Origin: Mycobacterium sp. IS-1590
GTDB taxonomy: Bacteria; Actinomycetota; Actinomycetes; Mycobacteriales; Mycobacteriaceae
NCBI RefSeq assembly: GCF_001500025.1
Contig: NZ_LQIW01000051.1
Coordinates: forward strand, 156,045 to 220,044
DNA length: 64,000 nucleotides
Reading direction: 5' to 3'
The position numbers were made by a program, and so were the translations under genes. A model generated the notes under the pieces. The model was not told the DNA's origin. It did no database searches and saw nothing but the letters and a program-made list of their open reading frames with translations. Positions within the stretch are counted from its first letter, which is position 1. Every line of letters begins with the position of its first letter. Shown piece after piece: positions 56,840-64,000 of this stretch.

Positions 56840-57628
56840 ATGGAAAACGGCGGACGCTGGCATCCAGGGGGCCAACCAGGGAATACCTGTGCGGATCTGC
56901 GCGTTGCGGGCAGTAGCGAACCGCCGCACCGTGATGGCGGCTGTGACCAGGAGGATCTGACGACCACCATCAAGATGGCGCCGACTTCGATGTCCCACCT
57001 CGAACAGGTCATGGACACCGAATGGGTCGAGCCTTCCGACGAAATGACCGGCACCGCGGTGTTCGACGCCACCGGCGACAAATCCACCATGCCTTCATGG
57101 GATGAGCTGGTGCGCCAGCACGCCGACCGGGTGTACCGGCTGGCCTACCGGCTTTCGGGCAATCAGCACGACGCCGAGGACCTCACTCAGGAGACGTTCA
57201 TCCGGGTGTTCCGCTCGCTGCAGAACTACCAGCCCGGCACGTTCGAGGGCTGGCTGCACCGCATCACCACCAACCTGTTTCTCGACATGGTGCGCAGGCG
57301 CGGGCGCATCCGCATGGAGGCGTTGCCCGAGGACTACGACCGGGTTCCGGCCGACGATCCGAACCCCGAGCAGATCTACCACGACTCGCGGCTGGGTCCT
57401 GATCTGCAGGCGGCACTCGATTCGTTGCCTCCGGAGTTCCGCGCCGCCGTCGTGCTGTGCGACATCGAGGGGCTGTCCTACGAGGAGATCGGTGCGACGC
57501 TCGACGTCAAGCTCGGCACCGTTCGCAGCCGCATCCACCGCGGGAGGCAGGCCCTTCGCGACTACCTGGCCAACCACAGCGAGACCGCCACATCGGCTCG
57601 CCCCGGCGACGCGGCCAAAACGGCCTGA
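56840..57628 (+). CDS. sigE: Extracytoplasmic-function sigma factor SigE
   Basis: A sigma factor of about 262 residues. Region 2 spans ELVRQHADRVYRLAYRLSGN through DAEDLTQETFIRVFRSL and NYQPGTFEGWLHRITTNLFLD. Region 4 spans LPPEFRAAVVLCDIEGLSYEEIGATL. It directs the response to surface stress, detergents and oxidants and is bound by RseA. The N-terminus is a long variable extension; in-frame ATGs at 56762, 56804, 56840 and 56990 are all possible, and mycobacterial SigE is known for several isoforms. I chose 56840 (GGAG upstream). Confidence 0.92.
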   Translation: MENGGRWHPGGQPGNTCADLRVAGSSEPPHRDGGCDQEDLTTTIKMAPTSMSHLEQVMDTEWVEPSDEMTGTAVFDATGDKSTMPSWDELVRQHADRVYRLAYRLSGNQHDAEDLTQETFIRVFRSLQNYQPGTFEGWLHRITTNLFLDMVRRRGRIRMEALPEDYDRVPADDPNPEQIYHDSRLGPDLQAALDSLPPEFRAAVVLCDIEGLSYEEIGATLDVKLGTVRSRIHRGRQALRDYLANHSETATSARPGDAAKTA

Positions 57629-57704
57629 CGTTCGCGGGCTTGATCACAGCGCTCCGCGCTACATTCGAATGGACGCCGTGACACGCAGTGAGAGGAGCTG
57701 GGCG

Positions 57705-58100
57705 ATGCTCGACCGGGGACACGTGTTCCGCCGGGCCTTCTCGTGGTTGCCCTCTCAGTTCGCCTCCCAGAGCGACGCGCCCGTGGGGCCGCGGGAGTTC
57801 GGTTCCACCGAACACCTCTCGACGGAGGCCATCGCCGCCTTCGTCGACGGCGAACTGCGGCTGACCCCACATCTTCGCGCTGCCCACCATTTATCGCTGT
57901 GTCCGCAGTGCGCGGCCGAGGTCGAGGCCCAGCGGCAGGCGCGCGCGGCGTTGCGGGAGTCCCGCCCGGTGGCCATGCCGAGCTCACTTCTAGGCCTGTT
58001 GTCCGAGATCCCGCACCATGCTCCGCCGGAGCCGCCCGTCGAGACGCAGCGGTCAGAGTTTGCTGACAGCACCCAGCGCGCTCGGCGCAAGCGCCGGTAG
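57705..58100 (+). CDS. rseA: Anti-sigma-E factor RseA
   Basis: A 131-residue zinc-type anti-sigma factor. EHLSTEAIAAFVDGELRLTPHLRAAHHLSLCPQC carries the ZAS motif (H62, C66, C69) that grips SigE and senses oxidation. There is no membrane helix, so it is cytoplasmic, as in M. tuberculosis, where phosphorylation and ClpC1P2 degradation release SigE. The ATG at 57705 has an ideal GAGAGGAG ribosome site; an earlier in-frame ATG at 57669 has none. The C-terminus ends in RARRKRR. Confidence 0.9.
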   Translation: MLDRGHVFRRAFSWLPSQFASQSDAPVGPREFGSTEHLSTEAIAAFVDGELRLTPHLRAAHHLSLCPQCAAEVEAQRQARAALRESRPVAMPSSLLGLLSEIPHHAPPEPPVETQRSEFADSTQRARRKRR

Positions 58101-58169
58101 GGTAAATGCGAAGACGAGCAGCGATCCGCGCCGGCATTCGCGGGCGCTTTCACAGAGGGTGATGACCGG

Positions 58170-59654
58170 GTGACCAATCTCGACCAGACCGGGCGTGAAC
58201 GCCTGGAACCCCGCCCCGTGTCGCGGCCGCCCGTCGATCCGGCGGCGCAGCGCGCGTTCGGCAGGCCCGACGGTGTCGAGGGTTCGTTCGTGGGACTCGA
58301 CAAGTATCGCGACCAAGGAGAGTTCACGCCGACCAACCAGGCGCCCGATCCGGTGTTGGCCGAGGCGTTCGGCAAGCCCTATCCCGGCGGCGACTCGCTA
58401 CAGCGCCACCCCGCCGACGCCGGCGCGCTGGAAGCCGAGCGGGATCAGGACACCGACCTGGCCGCCGACCCGTGGCGGGATCCCTCGGCGCCGGTCGCCC
58501 TGGGCGCACCCGCCGTCCACGAGCCGCCGCGATCCCCGGACAATGTCCCGACCGGCAAGTTGGGTGTGCGCGACGTGCTGTTCGGCGGCAGGGTCTCCTA
58601 CGTCGCGCTGGCGATGTTGGCCATCATCGCGTTGGTGATCGGGTTCGCAGGCGGGTGGGTAGGCCGCAAGACCGCCGAGGTGGTCGAGGCGTTCACCACG
58701 TCGAAGGTCACGCTCAACACCACCGACGCCGGCCCGCCACCGGAGGGTCATATCGCCAAAGTCGCTGCCGCAGTTGCTGATTCGGTGGTCACGGTGGAGG
58801 CGACCAGCGATCAGGAGGGGTCGCAGGGCTCCGGTGTCGTCATCGACGGTCGCGGTTACATCGTCACCAACAATCACGTCATCTCCGAGGCCGCGAACAA
58901 CCCGAGCAAGTACAAGATGAAAATCGTCTTCAACGATGGCAAAGAGGTGCCCGCCAACCTCGTGGGCCGCGATCCCAAGACCGACCTGGCCGTGCTGAAG
59001 GTCGACAACGTCGACAACCTGACCGTCGCGCAGATGGGCGACTCGGACAAGTTGCGTGTCGGCGACGAGGTGATCGCCGCGGGCGCTCCGCTGGGTCTGC
59101 GCAGCACCGTCACCGCCGGCATCATCAGCGCGCTGCACCGCCCGGTGCCGCTGTCGGGCGACGGCTCGGACACCGACACCGTCATCGACGGTCTGCAGAC
59201 CGACGCGCCGATCAATCACGGCAACTCCGGCGGCCCCCTGATCGACATGAACGGCAACGTGATCGGCATCAACACCGCCGGTAAGTCGCTGTCCGACAGC
59301 GCCAGCGGGCTCGGGTTCGCGATCCCGATCAACGAGGTCAAGACCGTCGTCGACTCGCTCATCCGCGACGGCAAGATCGCCCATCCTACGCTGGGCCTGA
59401 CCGCCCGCTCGGTCAGCAACGACATCGCTTCGGGCGCGCAGGTGGCCAACGTCAAGGCCGGCAGCCCCGCGGAGAAGGCGGGAATCCTGGAAAACGACGT
59501 GGTGGTCAAGGTCGGCGACCGGAACGTGGCCGACGCCGACGAGTTCGTCGTCGCCGTCCGACAGCTCAAGATCGGCCAGGACGCACCGATCGAGGTGATG
59601 CGCGACGGGCGGCGGGTGACGCTGACCGTCAACCCGGGTCCCGACACCACGTAG
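58170..59654 (+). CDS. htrA: Membrane-anchored serine protease HtrA
   Basis: A 494-residue DegP/HtrA protease. A long cytoplasmic N-terminal region (1-142) precedes one membrane helix (143-163). The trypsin-like domain has H236 (VTNNHVIS), D272 (KTDLAVLKV) and S353 (GNSGGPLID). A single PDZ domain spans about 395-490. It degrades or controls envelope proteins under stress and belongs to the SigE circuit. The GTG start follows rseA by 69 bp. Mycobacterial HtrA of this type is essential, to my knowledge. Confidence 0.94.
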   Translation: MTNLDQTGRERLEPRPVSRPPVDPAAQRAFGRPDGVEGSFVGLDKYRDQGEFTPTNQAPDPVLAEAFGKPYPGGDSLQRHPADAGALEAERDQDTDLAADPWRDPSAPVALGAPAVHEPPRSPDNVPTGKLGVRDVLFGGRVSYVALAMLAIIALVIGFAGGWVGRKTAEVVEAFTTSKVTLNTTDAGPPPEGHIAKVAAAVADSVVTVEATSDQEGSQGSGVVIDGRGYIVTNNHVISEAANNPSKYKMKIVFNDGKEVPANLVGRDPKTDLAVLKVDNVDNLTVAQMGDSDKLRVGDEVIAAGAPLGLRSTVTAGIISALHRPVPLSGDGSDTDTVIDGLQTDAPINHGNSGGPLIDMNGNVIGINTAGKSLSDSASGLGFAIPINEVKTVVDSLIRDGKIAHPTLGLTARSVSNDIASGAQVANVKAGSPAEKAGILENDVVVKVGDRNVADADEFVVAVRQLKIGQDAPIEVMRDGRRVTLTVNPGPDTT

Positions 59655-59657
59655 CCG

Positions 59658-60062
59658 ATGTTCGCCAACGTCGGCTGGGGCGAGATGCTGATCCTGGTGA
59701 TCGCCGGTCTGGTGATCCTGGGCCCCGAACGGCTACCCGGTGCGATCCGGTGGACGACGGGGGCGCTGCGTCAGGCCCGCGACTACATCAGCGGGGCCAC
59801 CAGCCAACTGCGTGAAGACCTCGGGCCTGAGTTCGACGACCTGCGCGAGCCGCTGAGCGAGCTCAACAAGCTGCGCGGTATGACGCCGCGCGCCGCGCTC
59901 ACCAAACACCTGCTCGACGGCGACGACTCGATCTTCACCGGAAACTTCGACCGCAAGCGGCCCGACAAACCGGTCAGCTCGCCCGAACCCCCTACGCAGT
60001 CGGCGCCACCCGCATCACCGCAGGCGCCCGCGACGACACCGTTCGACACCGACGCCACGTGA
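59658..60062 (+). CDS. tatB: Twin-arginine translocase subunit TatB
   Basis: A 134-residue protein. FANVGWGEMLILVIAGLVILGPERLPGAI is the N-terminal membrane helix and hinge with the conserved GPERLP. The amphipathic helix with RQARDYISGATSQLREDLGPEFDDLRE and a Pro-rich C-terminus follow. It forms the TatBC receptor for folded twin-arginine substrates. It lies 3 bp after htrA, as in Rv1223-Rv1224, although tatC is elsewhere. It is convergent with the M15-like gene. Confidence 0.93.
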   Translation: MFANVGWGEMLILVIAGLVILGPERLPGAIRWTTGALRQARDYISGATSQLREDLGPEFDDLREPLSELNKLRGMTPRAALTKHLLDGDDSIFTGNFDRKRPDKPVSSPEPPTQSAPPASPQAPATTPFDTDAT

Positions 60063-60075
60063 GAGCCGCGCGGGC

Positions 60076-60699
60076 TCAGATGAAGTATTGCTCGTCGCCG
60101 GTCGGGTATCCGCCGCCGTTGGTGGCGATGTGCACGTGGTCGAAGTGGTTGGCGGTCTCGTTGCCGTAGTCCGCGGTCCAACTGGGAGCGCCGACGCCCG
60201 GGTAGAACCCCTGCCGCCAGATCACATGGATCACACCCCAACGTTCGGCATTGGCCAAGGCGATCCCGGCGATCTGGTTGCCGAGCGCGATGCCCTCTTC
60301 GCTGCCGTGATTCGGGATCATCACGTCGATCGCCAAACCGTTCGGATGCCACCTCAGCGGGTCTTGGCGGTATCCACCGATCGTCTTGACCTCGGGGAAC
60401 AACACGCTGATCGCCCGGGCCACCCGAATCGTGTTGACCTGCAACCCGTTTTCGGGCGTGATACCGGCGGGCAACGCGAACGGGGTTGCCGCCGTGGCAA
60501 CGGGAGCACTGGCCGCGAGCAACTCCGCTTCGGTGGGTGTTTTGACCTTCGGGGCGGCCGCAGGGACATCCTGCTGACCGACCGGTGGCGGGTCGACATG
60601 CTGGGTGGGCGGTTCGGCGCTCTGGGCGTAGAACAGGGCGACCGACAGCGTGATGGACGCGACGAGCGCCAGCAACTTGCCGCGCCCGTTGGCTAACAT
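60076..60699 (-). CDS. Exported M15-like peptidase (zinc-site motifs present)
   Basis: A 207-residue protein with an N-terminal signal or anchor helix (LLALVASITLSVALFYAQSA) and a disordered Pro-rich linker (residues 28-60). The catalytic-type domain has RWHPNGLAIDVMIPN (H118, D125) and NHFDHVHIA (H188, H190), the layout of M15/D-Ala-D-Ala peptidase-like folds. It may process peptidoglycan, although similar domains in mycobacterial proteins are often uncharacterised. I used the ATG at 60697-60699, preceded by GCAGGG; a GTG at 60720 is in frame. Confidence 0.7.
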   Translation of the reverse strand: MLANGRGKLLALVASITLSVALFYAQSAEPPTQHVDPPPVGQQDVPAAAPKVKTPTEAELLAASAPVATAATPFALPAGITPENGLQVNTIRVARAISVLFPEVKTIGGYRQDPLRWHPNGLAIDVMIPNHGSEEGIALGNQIAGIALANAERWGVIHVIWRQGFYPGVGAPSWTADYGNETANHFDHVHIATNGGGYPTGDEQYFI

Positions 60700-60774
60700 T
60701 GCCCTGCCCACGAACAGCACTGTAACGCCTTGTCGGACAGGGTGTGACGGAGTTCGGCCTCGGACACGAGACCG

Positions 60775-61917
60775 TTATCGACCGGCAGGGTCCAGGCCCA
60801 GCGACATGCCCGCCAGTCCGCGCTTGCGGCTCGAAAGGGCGTCGGCGACGCTGCGCAATTCCTTACCGGCCGCCGAGTCCGGTGCGGAGAGCACCAGCGG
60901 GACACCGGAGTCGCCTGCCGCCACGAGCTCGGGGTCCAGCGGCACCTGGCCCAGCAACGGCACGTCGGCGCCGATCGCACGCGACAACCGCTCGGCGACC
61001 TGTTTGCCGCCGCCTTCGCCGAAGATCTGCATGGTCGTGCCGTCCGGCAACGTCAGCCCGGCCATGTTCTCCACCACGCCGACGATGCGCTGTCGGGTCT
61101 GCAGTGCGATCGCGCCTGCGCGCTCGGCCACCTCGGCGGCGGCCAGTTGGGGCGTGGTGACCACCAGGATCTCCGCGCCGGGGATCAGCTGGGCCACCGA
61201 GATCGCGACGTCGCCGGTGCCCGGCGGCAGGTCGAGCAGCAGCACATCGAGGTCGCCCCAGTAGACGTCGGCGAGGAACTGCTGCAGCGCGCGGTGCAGC
61301 ATCGGACCGCGCCAGACCACCGGGGTGTTGCCTTGGGTGAACATCGCGATGGAGATCACCCGGACGTCGTGGGCGACCGGCGGAACGATCATCGACTCCA
61401 CCTGGGTGGGCCGGTCCGTGATGCCCATCATGCGGGGAACGGAGTGCCCGTAGATGTCGGCGTCGAGCACTCCGACCGATACGCCGCGCGCGGCCATGGC
61501 CGCGGCGAGGTTCACGGTGACGCTGGACTTGCCGACGCCGCCCTTACCGGAGGCCACCGCGTAGACGCGGGTCAGCGAACCGGGCTGGGCGAAGGGGATG
61601 ACGGGCTCACGCGAATCGCCGCGCAGTTGCTTGCGCAGTTCGGTGCGTTGCTCGTCGTTCATCACGTCGAGGCTGACCCGGACGGCGCCGGTTCCGGGGA
61701 CGTCGGCGACGGCCCGGCTGACCTGATCGGAGATCTCGGTCTTCTTCGGGCACGCGGCGGTGGTCAGGTAGATCTCGACGTGGACCGCCCCGTCAGGTTC
61801 GACGGTGACGTTCTTGACCATGCCGAGCTCGGTGATCGGCCGCCGCAGCTCGGGGTCGATCACCTTGGCCAGCGCGCGACGGATCTCGGATTCCAGGTCA
61901 GCGGGTGAATGAGACAT
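60775..61917 (-). CDS. mrp: Mrp/ApbC-family iron-sulfur cluster carrier ATPase
   Basis: A 380-residue protein with an N-terminal MIP18-type (DUF59) domain (residues 1-90, ITELGMVKNV) and a C-terminal Mrp/NBP35 P-loop ATPase. The deviant Walker A is VASGKGGVGKSSVTVN, with DLDVLLLDLPPGTGDV following. It should carry [4Fe-4S] clusters to target enzymes. The expected CxxC of Mrp proteins is not obvious near the C-terminus, so cluster binding may differ. Two start codons (GTG 61920, ATG 61917) follow TAGACT closely. Position matches Rv1229c. Confidence 0.87.
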   Translation of the reverse strand: MSHSPADLESEIRRALAKVIDPELRRPITELGMVKNVTVEPDGAVHVEIYLTTAACPKKTEISDQVSRAVADVPGTGAVRVSLDVMNDEQRTELRKQLRGDSREPVIPFAQPGSLTRVYAVASGKGGVGKSSVTVNLAAAMAARGVSVGVLDADIYGHSVPRMMGITDRPTQVESMIVPPVAHDVRVISIAMFTQGNTPVVWRGPMLHRALQQFLADVYWGDLDVLLLDLPPGTGDVAISVAQLIPGAEILVVTTPQLAAAEVAERAGAIALQTRQRIVGVVENMAGLTLPDGTTMQIFGEGGGKQVAERLSRAIGADVPLLGQVPLDPELVAAGDSGVPLVLSAPDSAAGKELRSVADALSSRKRGLAGMSLGLDPAGR

Positions 61918-61951
61918 CACCGTCGAGTCTAGGCCGACTCGACGGCGGTCC

Positions 61952-63445
61952 TTAACCGACGGGTCCGGGTGGCGGACCCGGCTGGGCGGCAGGTCCGGGC
62001 GCGGGTCCTGGCTGGGCGGCCGGAACGGGTGCTGGAGCCTGAGCCGGGCCAGGTGCTTGAGCCGGGCCCGGTGCCCCGACGGGAGCCGGTGCGCCGATCG
62101 GTGCGGGTCCCGGTTGCGGAGCTCCCACCGGAGCGGGCGGCGCCAGCGGTGCCGGAGCGGGCGGAAGCATCGGGTTGGCGACGGCAGGTCCGCCGAGTGC
62201 GGGCTGCAGCGGCGGCGCCGGGTTGTCCTCGATGCAGAACACCGCGCACTCGGGCCGCTGCGGCTGCATCCACGGCGGTGTCCATGGCGGCGGAGTCACC
62301 GGAGCCTGCGGGGTCGCCGGTGCCTGCGGCGCCGGTCCCGGCAGCGGGCCGAGCCGCTGACCAGGGGCGAAGCCCGGCATGTTGCCCATCTGGCTGGCGA
62401 CCGCGTCACGCTCGAGCAGCGGCATCAACGCCAACGGATCGCCTGCGGGCAGTCCCAGCGCGTTGAGGGGCAACCCCGGCCCGAGACCCTGGTACTCCTT
62501 CAGATCGGTGAGGTGCACGTTGGCGACGGTTTCTTCCAGCGTCGGGACCGATCCGGTGATCGGAGGCAGGTCCATCGGGACGACGCCCGTCGCGTAGGCC
62601 GCGGCCCAGCCCAGCACGTTGCGCGCGTAGGCCACCGAGTTGTTGTAACGCAGGATCGCCGACATCACGTGGTTCGGGTCGCGCAGGTTTAGGTTGCCGC
62701 TGCACAGGTAGCGGGCGGCGGCCAGCGACGAGTCGAACAGGTTCTGCACCTCGGCCTTGCCGTCGCCGTCACCGTCGGAGGCGTACCGCGACCAGGTGCC
62801 GGGCAGGAACTGCATCGGCCCCATGGCCCTGGCGTAGGTGACGCGGTCGGCCACGCGGCTCTGCACGATGACCTCGTTGCCGGGCAGCGTGCCGTCGAGC
62901 GCAGGCCCGAAGATGGGGCGGATCGCTGTGCCGCGGGCGTCGGTCGCGCCTCCGTTGGCGTGCATCGACTCGATGCGTCCGATACCGGCCAACAGGTTCC
63001 AGCTCAGGCCGCAACCGGGGTACGCGGACGCCATGATCCGTTCGGCGTTACGGTACGCCGACAGTGCCATCCCCGGAATGCCCAGTGTCCCAGGTGAATT
63101 CACCACCGCGGCGGGCGGGGGAGCCGATACCGTCGAGGCGGCGATGTGGAAGGCCATCGGCTCCTTGGTCACGGCGACCACCGATGCGCCCGATCGCGCG
63201 CCCGGTGACGGTTCGACCGCGGCCAGCGGCGTCACCGCGGCATCCGAGGTCGGCGTACGCGGAGAGGGTGCCGAGGCGCCGACGCTGCCGGCCAGGATGA
63301 TCGGGGCGATGATGGCCACGCCGAGGCCGGCGCGCATGCGGTTGGCGGATGCCAGCTTCTGCACTCGAGGGCCCGGGATTCGCCGCAGACGGCCCGTTTG
63401 GCGCCGCACGGCCTTGAGGGCGGCGGCTCCTCCCCTTATGTGCAC
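61952..63445 (-). CDS. Lytic murein transglycosylase (Rv1230c-like)
   Basis: A 497-residue protein with an N-terminal membrane helix (about 39-58). The transglycosylase domain spans about 130-300, with LLAGIGRIESMH (probable catalytic E159), a cysteine pair, AMGPMQFLPGTWSRYASDGDGDG, and RYLCSGNLNLRD. It should cut glycan strands outside the membrane. The last 130 residues are Pro/Ala/Gly low complexity. The GTG at 63445 gives a 37-residue cytoplasmic tail; an ATG at 63334 would start at the helix. Confidence 0.85.
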   Translation of the reverse strand: MHIRGGAAALKAVRRQTGRLRRIPGPRVQKLASANRMRAGLGVAIIAPIILAGSVGASAPSPRTPTSDAAVTPLAAVEPSPGARSGASVVAVTKEPMAFHIAASTVSAPPPAAVVNSPGTLGIPGMALSAYRNAERIMASAYPGCGLSWNLLAGIGRIESMHANGGATDARGTAIRPIFGPALDGTLPGNEVIVQSRVADRVTYARAMGPMQFLPGTWSRYASDGDGDGKAEVQNLFDSSLAAARYLCSGNLNLRDPNHVMSAILRYNNSVAYARNVLGWAAAYATGVVPMDLPPITGSVPTLEETVANVHLTDLKEYQGLGPGLPLNALGLPAGDPLALMPLLERDAVASQMGNMPGFAPGQRLGPLPGPAPQAPATPQAPVTPPPWTPPWMQPQRPECAVFCIEDNPAPPLQPALGGPAVANPMLPPAPAPLAPPAPVGAPQPGPAPIGAPAPVGAPGPAQAPGPAQAPAPVPAAQPGPAPGPAAQPGPPPGPVG

Positions 63446-63519
63446 TCAACCGTCCTATGTTTGCGCTTGTGAACCAAGTCACCATACCTACTACATAACC
63501 GCCGCGTTACAGCAATTCG

Positions 63520-64000
63520 TTAGCTGCCTGCACTCGACTTCTTCTGCCGGCGCTCACCCGGGTCGCCGCGGCCCGGCTCGTCGTCGCCCGATTCGGCGGG
63601 CGCGTGCTGCAGGGCGGCCAGCATTTCGCGCATCTCGTCGAGCTCTCTGCGCAGGTAGTCGCGGGTGACCACCTCGCCGATCGCCAACCGCAGCGCGGCC
63701 AGTTCACGAGCCAGGTATTCGGTGTCGGCCTTCGTCTGCAGGGCGCGGCGGCGGTCTTCGTCCAGCGAGACGCGGTCCCGGTTTTCCTGGCGGTTCTGCG
63801 CCAGCAGGATCAACGGCGCCGCGTAGGCCGCTTGGGTGGAGAACGCCAGGTTGAGCAGGATGAACGGATACGGGTCCCAGCGCAGTCCGACCGCGAACAG
63901 GTTCAGGGTGATCCAGACGACCACCAGGATGGTCTGCCACGCCAGGTAGCGGCCGGTGCCCAGGAACCGGGCGATCTTCTCGCTGAAGTTCCCGACCGCC
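63520..64000 (-). CDS. DUF1003 membrane protein, C-terminal part, cut by window edge
   Basis: The last 159 codons of a DUF1003 family protein; the start lies beyond 64000. The visible part reads AVGNFSEKIARFLGTGRYLA then a hydrophobic pair of helices with RWDPYPFILLNLAFSTQAAYAAPLILLAQNRQ in outline, the DUF1003 hallmark. A charged coiled-coil region follows (DEDRRRALQTKADTEYLARELAALR) and an acidic/basic tail. Function unknown. It lies 74 bp downstream of no other gene on its strand in the window and 74 bp before the transglycosylase start. Confidence 0.8.
   Translation of the reverse strand, partial: AVGNFSEKIARFLGTGRYLAWQTILVVVWITLNLFAVGLRWDPYPFILLNLAFSTQAAYAAPLILLAQNRQENRDRVSLDEDRRRALQTKADTEYLARELAALRLAIGEVVTRDYLRRELDEMREMLAALQHAPAESGDDEPGRGDPGERRQKKSSAGS

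Noticed and set aside
1..64000. tRNA genes, CRISPR arrays, insertion sequences or prophage
   Set aside because: No cloverleaf-like sequence, regularly spaced repeats, transposase ORFs or phage structural genes were seen. The only recombinase-like gene is the isolated degenerate domain at 5609-5998.

Overview
The window looks like the chromosome of a rapidly growing mycobacterium (Mycolicibacterium-like). It is GC-rich and gene-dense, with many GTG starts. It carries pathways typical of the group: mycothiol (mshB), coenzyme F420 (fbiC), phosphatidylinositol mannosides (pimE, lpqW), methylglucose lipopolysaccharide (gpgS) and the sigE-rseA-htrA-tatB envelope-stress locus. Gene order follows the M. 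tuberculosis Rv1156-Rv1231 interval as I remember it, but without the nitrate reductase operon, the pks3/4 lipid island and the PE/PPE pairs. I see no tRNA, rRNA, IS element, prophage or CRISPR array.

Layout. 1-4982: a leftward LytS/LytR-type two-component system with two sodium:solute symporters. 5009-11827: a glycosylase-like protein, a lone resolvase domain, a nitroreductase, two Ala/Pro-rich secreted proteins, pimE, a pterin dehydratase, mutT2 and a membrane protein. 11831-18570: a Cys-rich micro-protein, typA, lpqW, a ClC channel, mshB and two small ORFs. 18573-25711: a secreted protein, fbiC, a YceI protein, a DUF1353 protein, fdxC and dapC. 25698-30732: proline catabolism (pruC, rocA, pruB), a secreted protein and an unlisted 37-aa ORF. 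30814-35913: a Nudix hydrolase, fadD36, a VOC protein, a VanY-type lipoprotein, and divergent dapD/dapE. 36016-42572: accessory-looking DNA with an ABC-F ATPase behind a structured leader, three type VII secretion-like substrates and a STAND ATPase without its DNA-binding domain. 42657-51338: a LOG-family protein, fadD6, folP2, gpgS, a DivIVA-like protein, tagA, a DUF3117 protein, and divergent glgM/glgC. 51350-56663: membrane proteins, the Rv1217c-Rv1218c-type exporter with its TetR regulator, and a methyltransferase. 56840-64000: sigE, rseA, htrA, tatB, an M15-like peptidase, mrp, a lytic transglycosylase and a DUF1003 protein running off the end.

Themes. dapC, dapD and dapE feed diaminopimelate and lysine. 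pimE and lpqW act at the same PIM/lipoarabinomannan branch. glgC and glgM make the alpha-glucan precursor, and gpgS starts the methylglucose polymer. SigE, its anti-sigma factor and HtrA form one stress circuit.

The most unusual signals are regulatory or repetitive. Six intergenic stem-loops share a GACACGCC loop core. The ABC-F leader has a start-stop codon pair in one arm of a perfect 11-bp inverted repeat whose other arm contains the ABC-F start codon. Two divergent gene pairs appear to share a single A-NNN-TA-NNN-T -10 element. Many start codons lie 6-7 nt after a TANNNT hexamer, as expected for leaderless mRNAs. All homology statements come from reading the proteins and from memory of the families; no database search was run.
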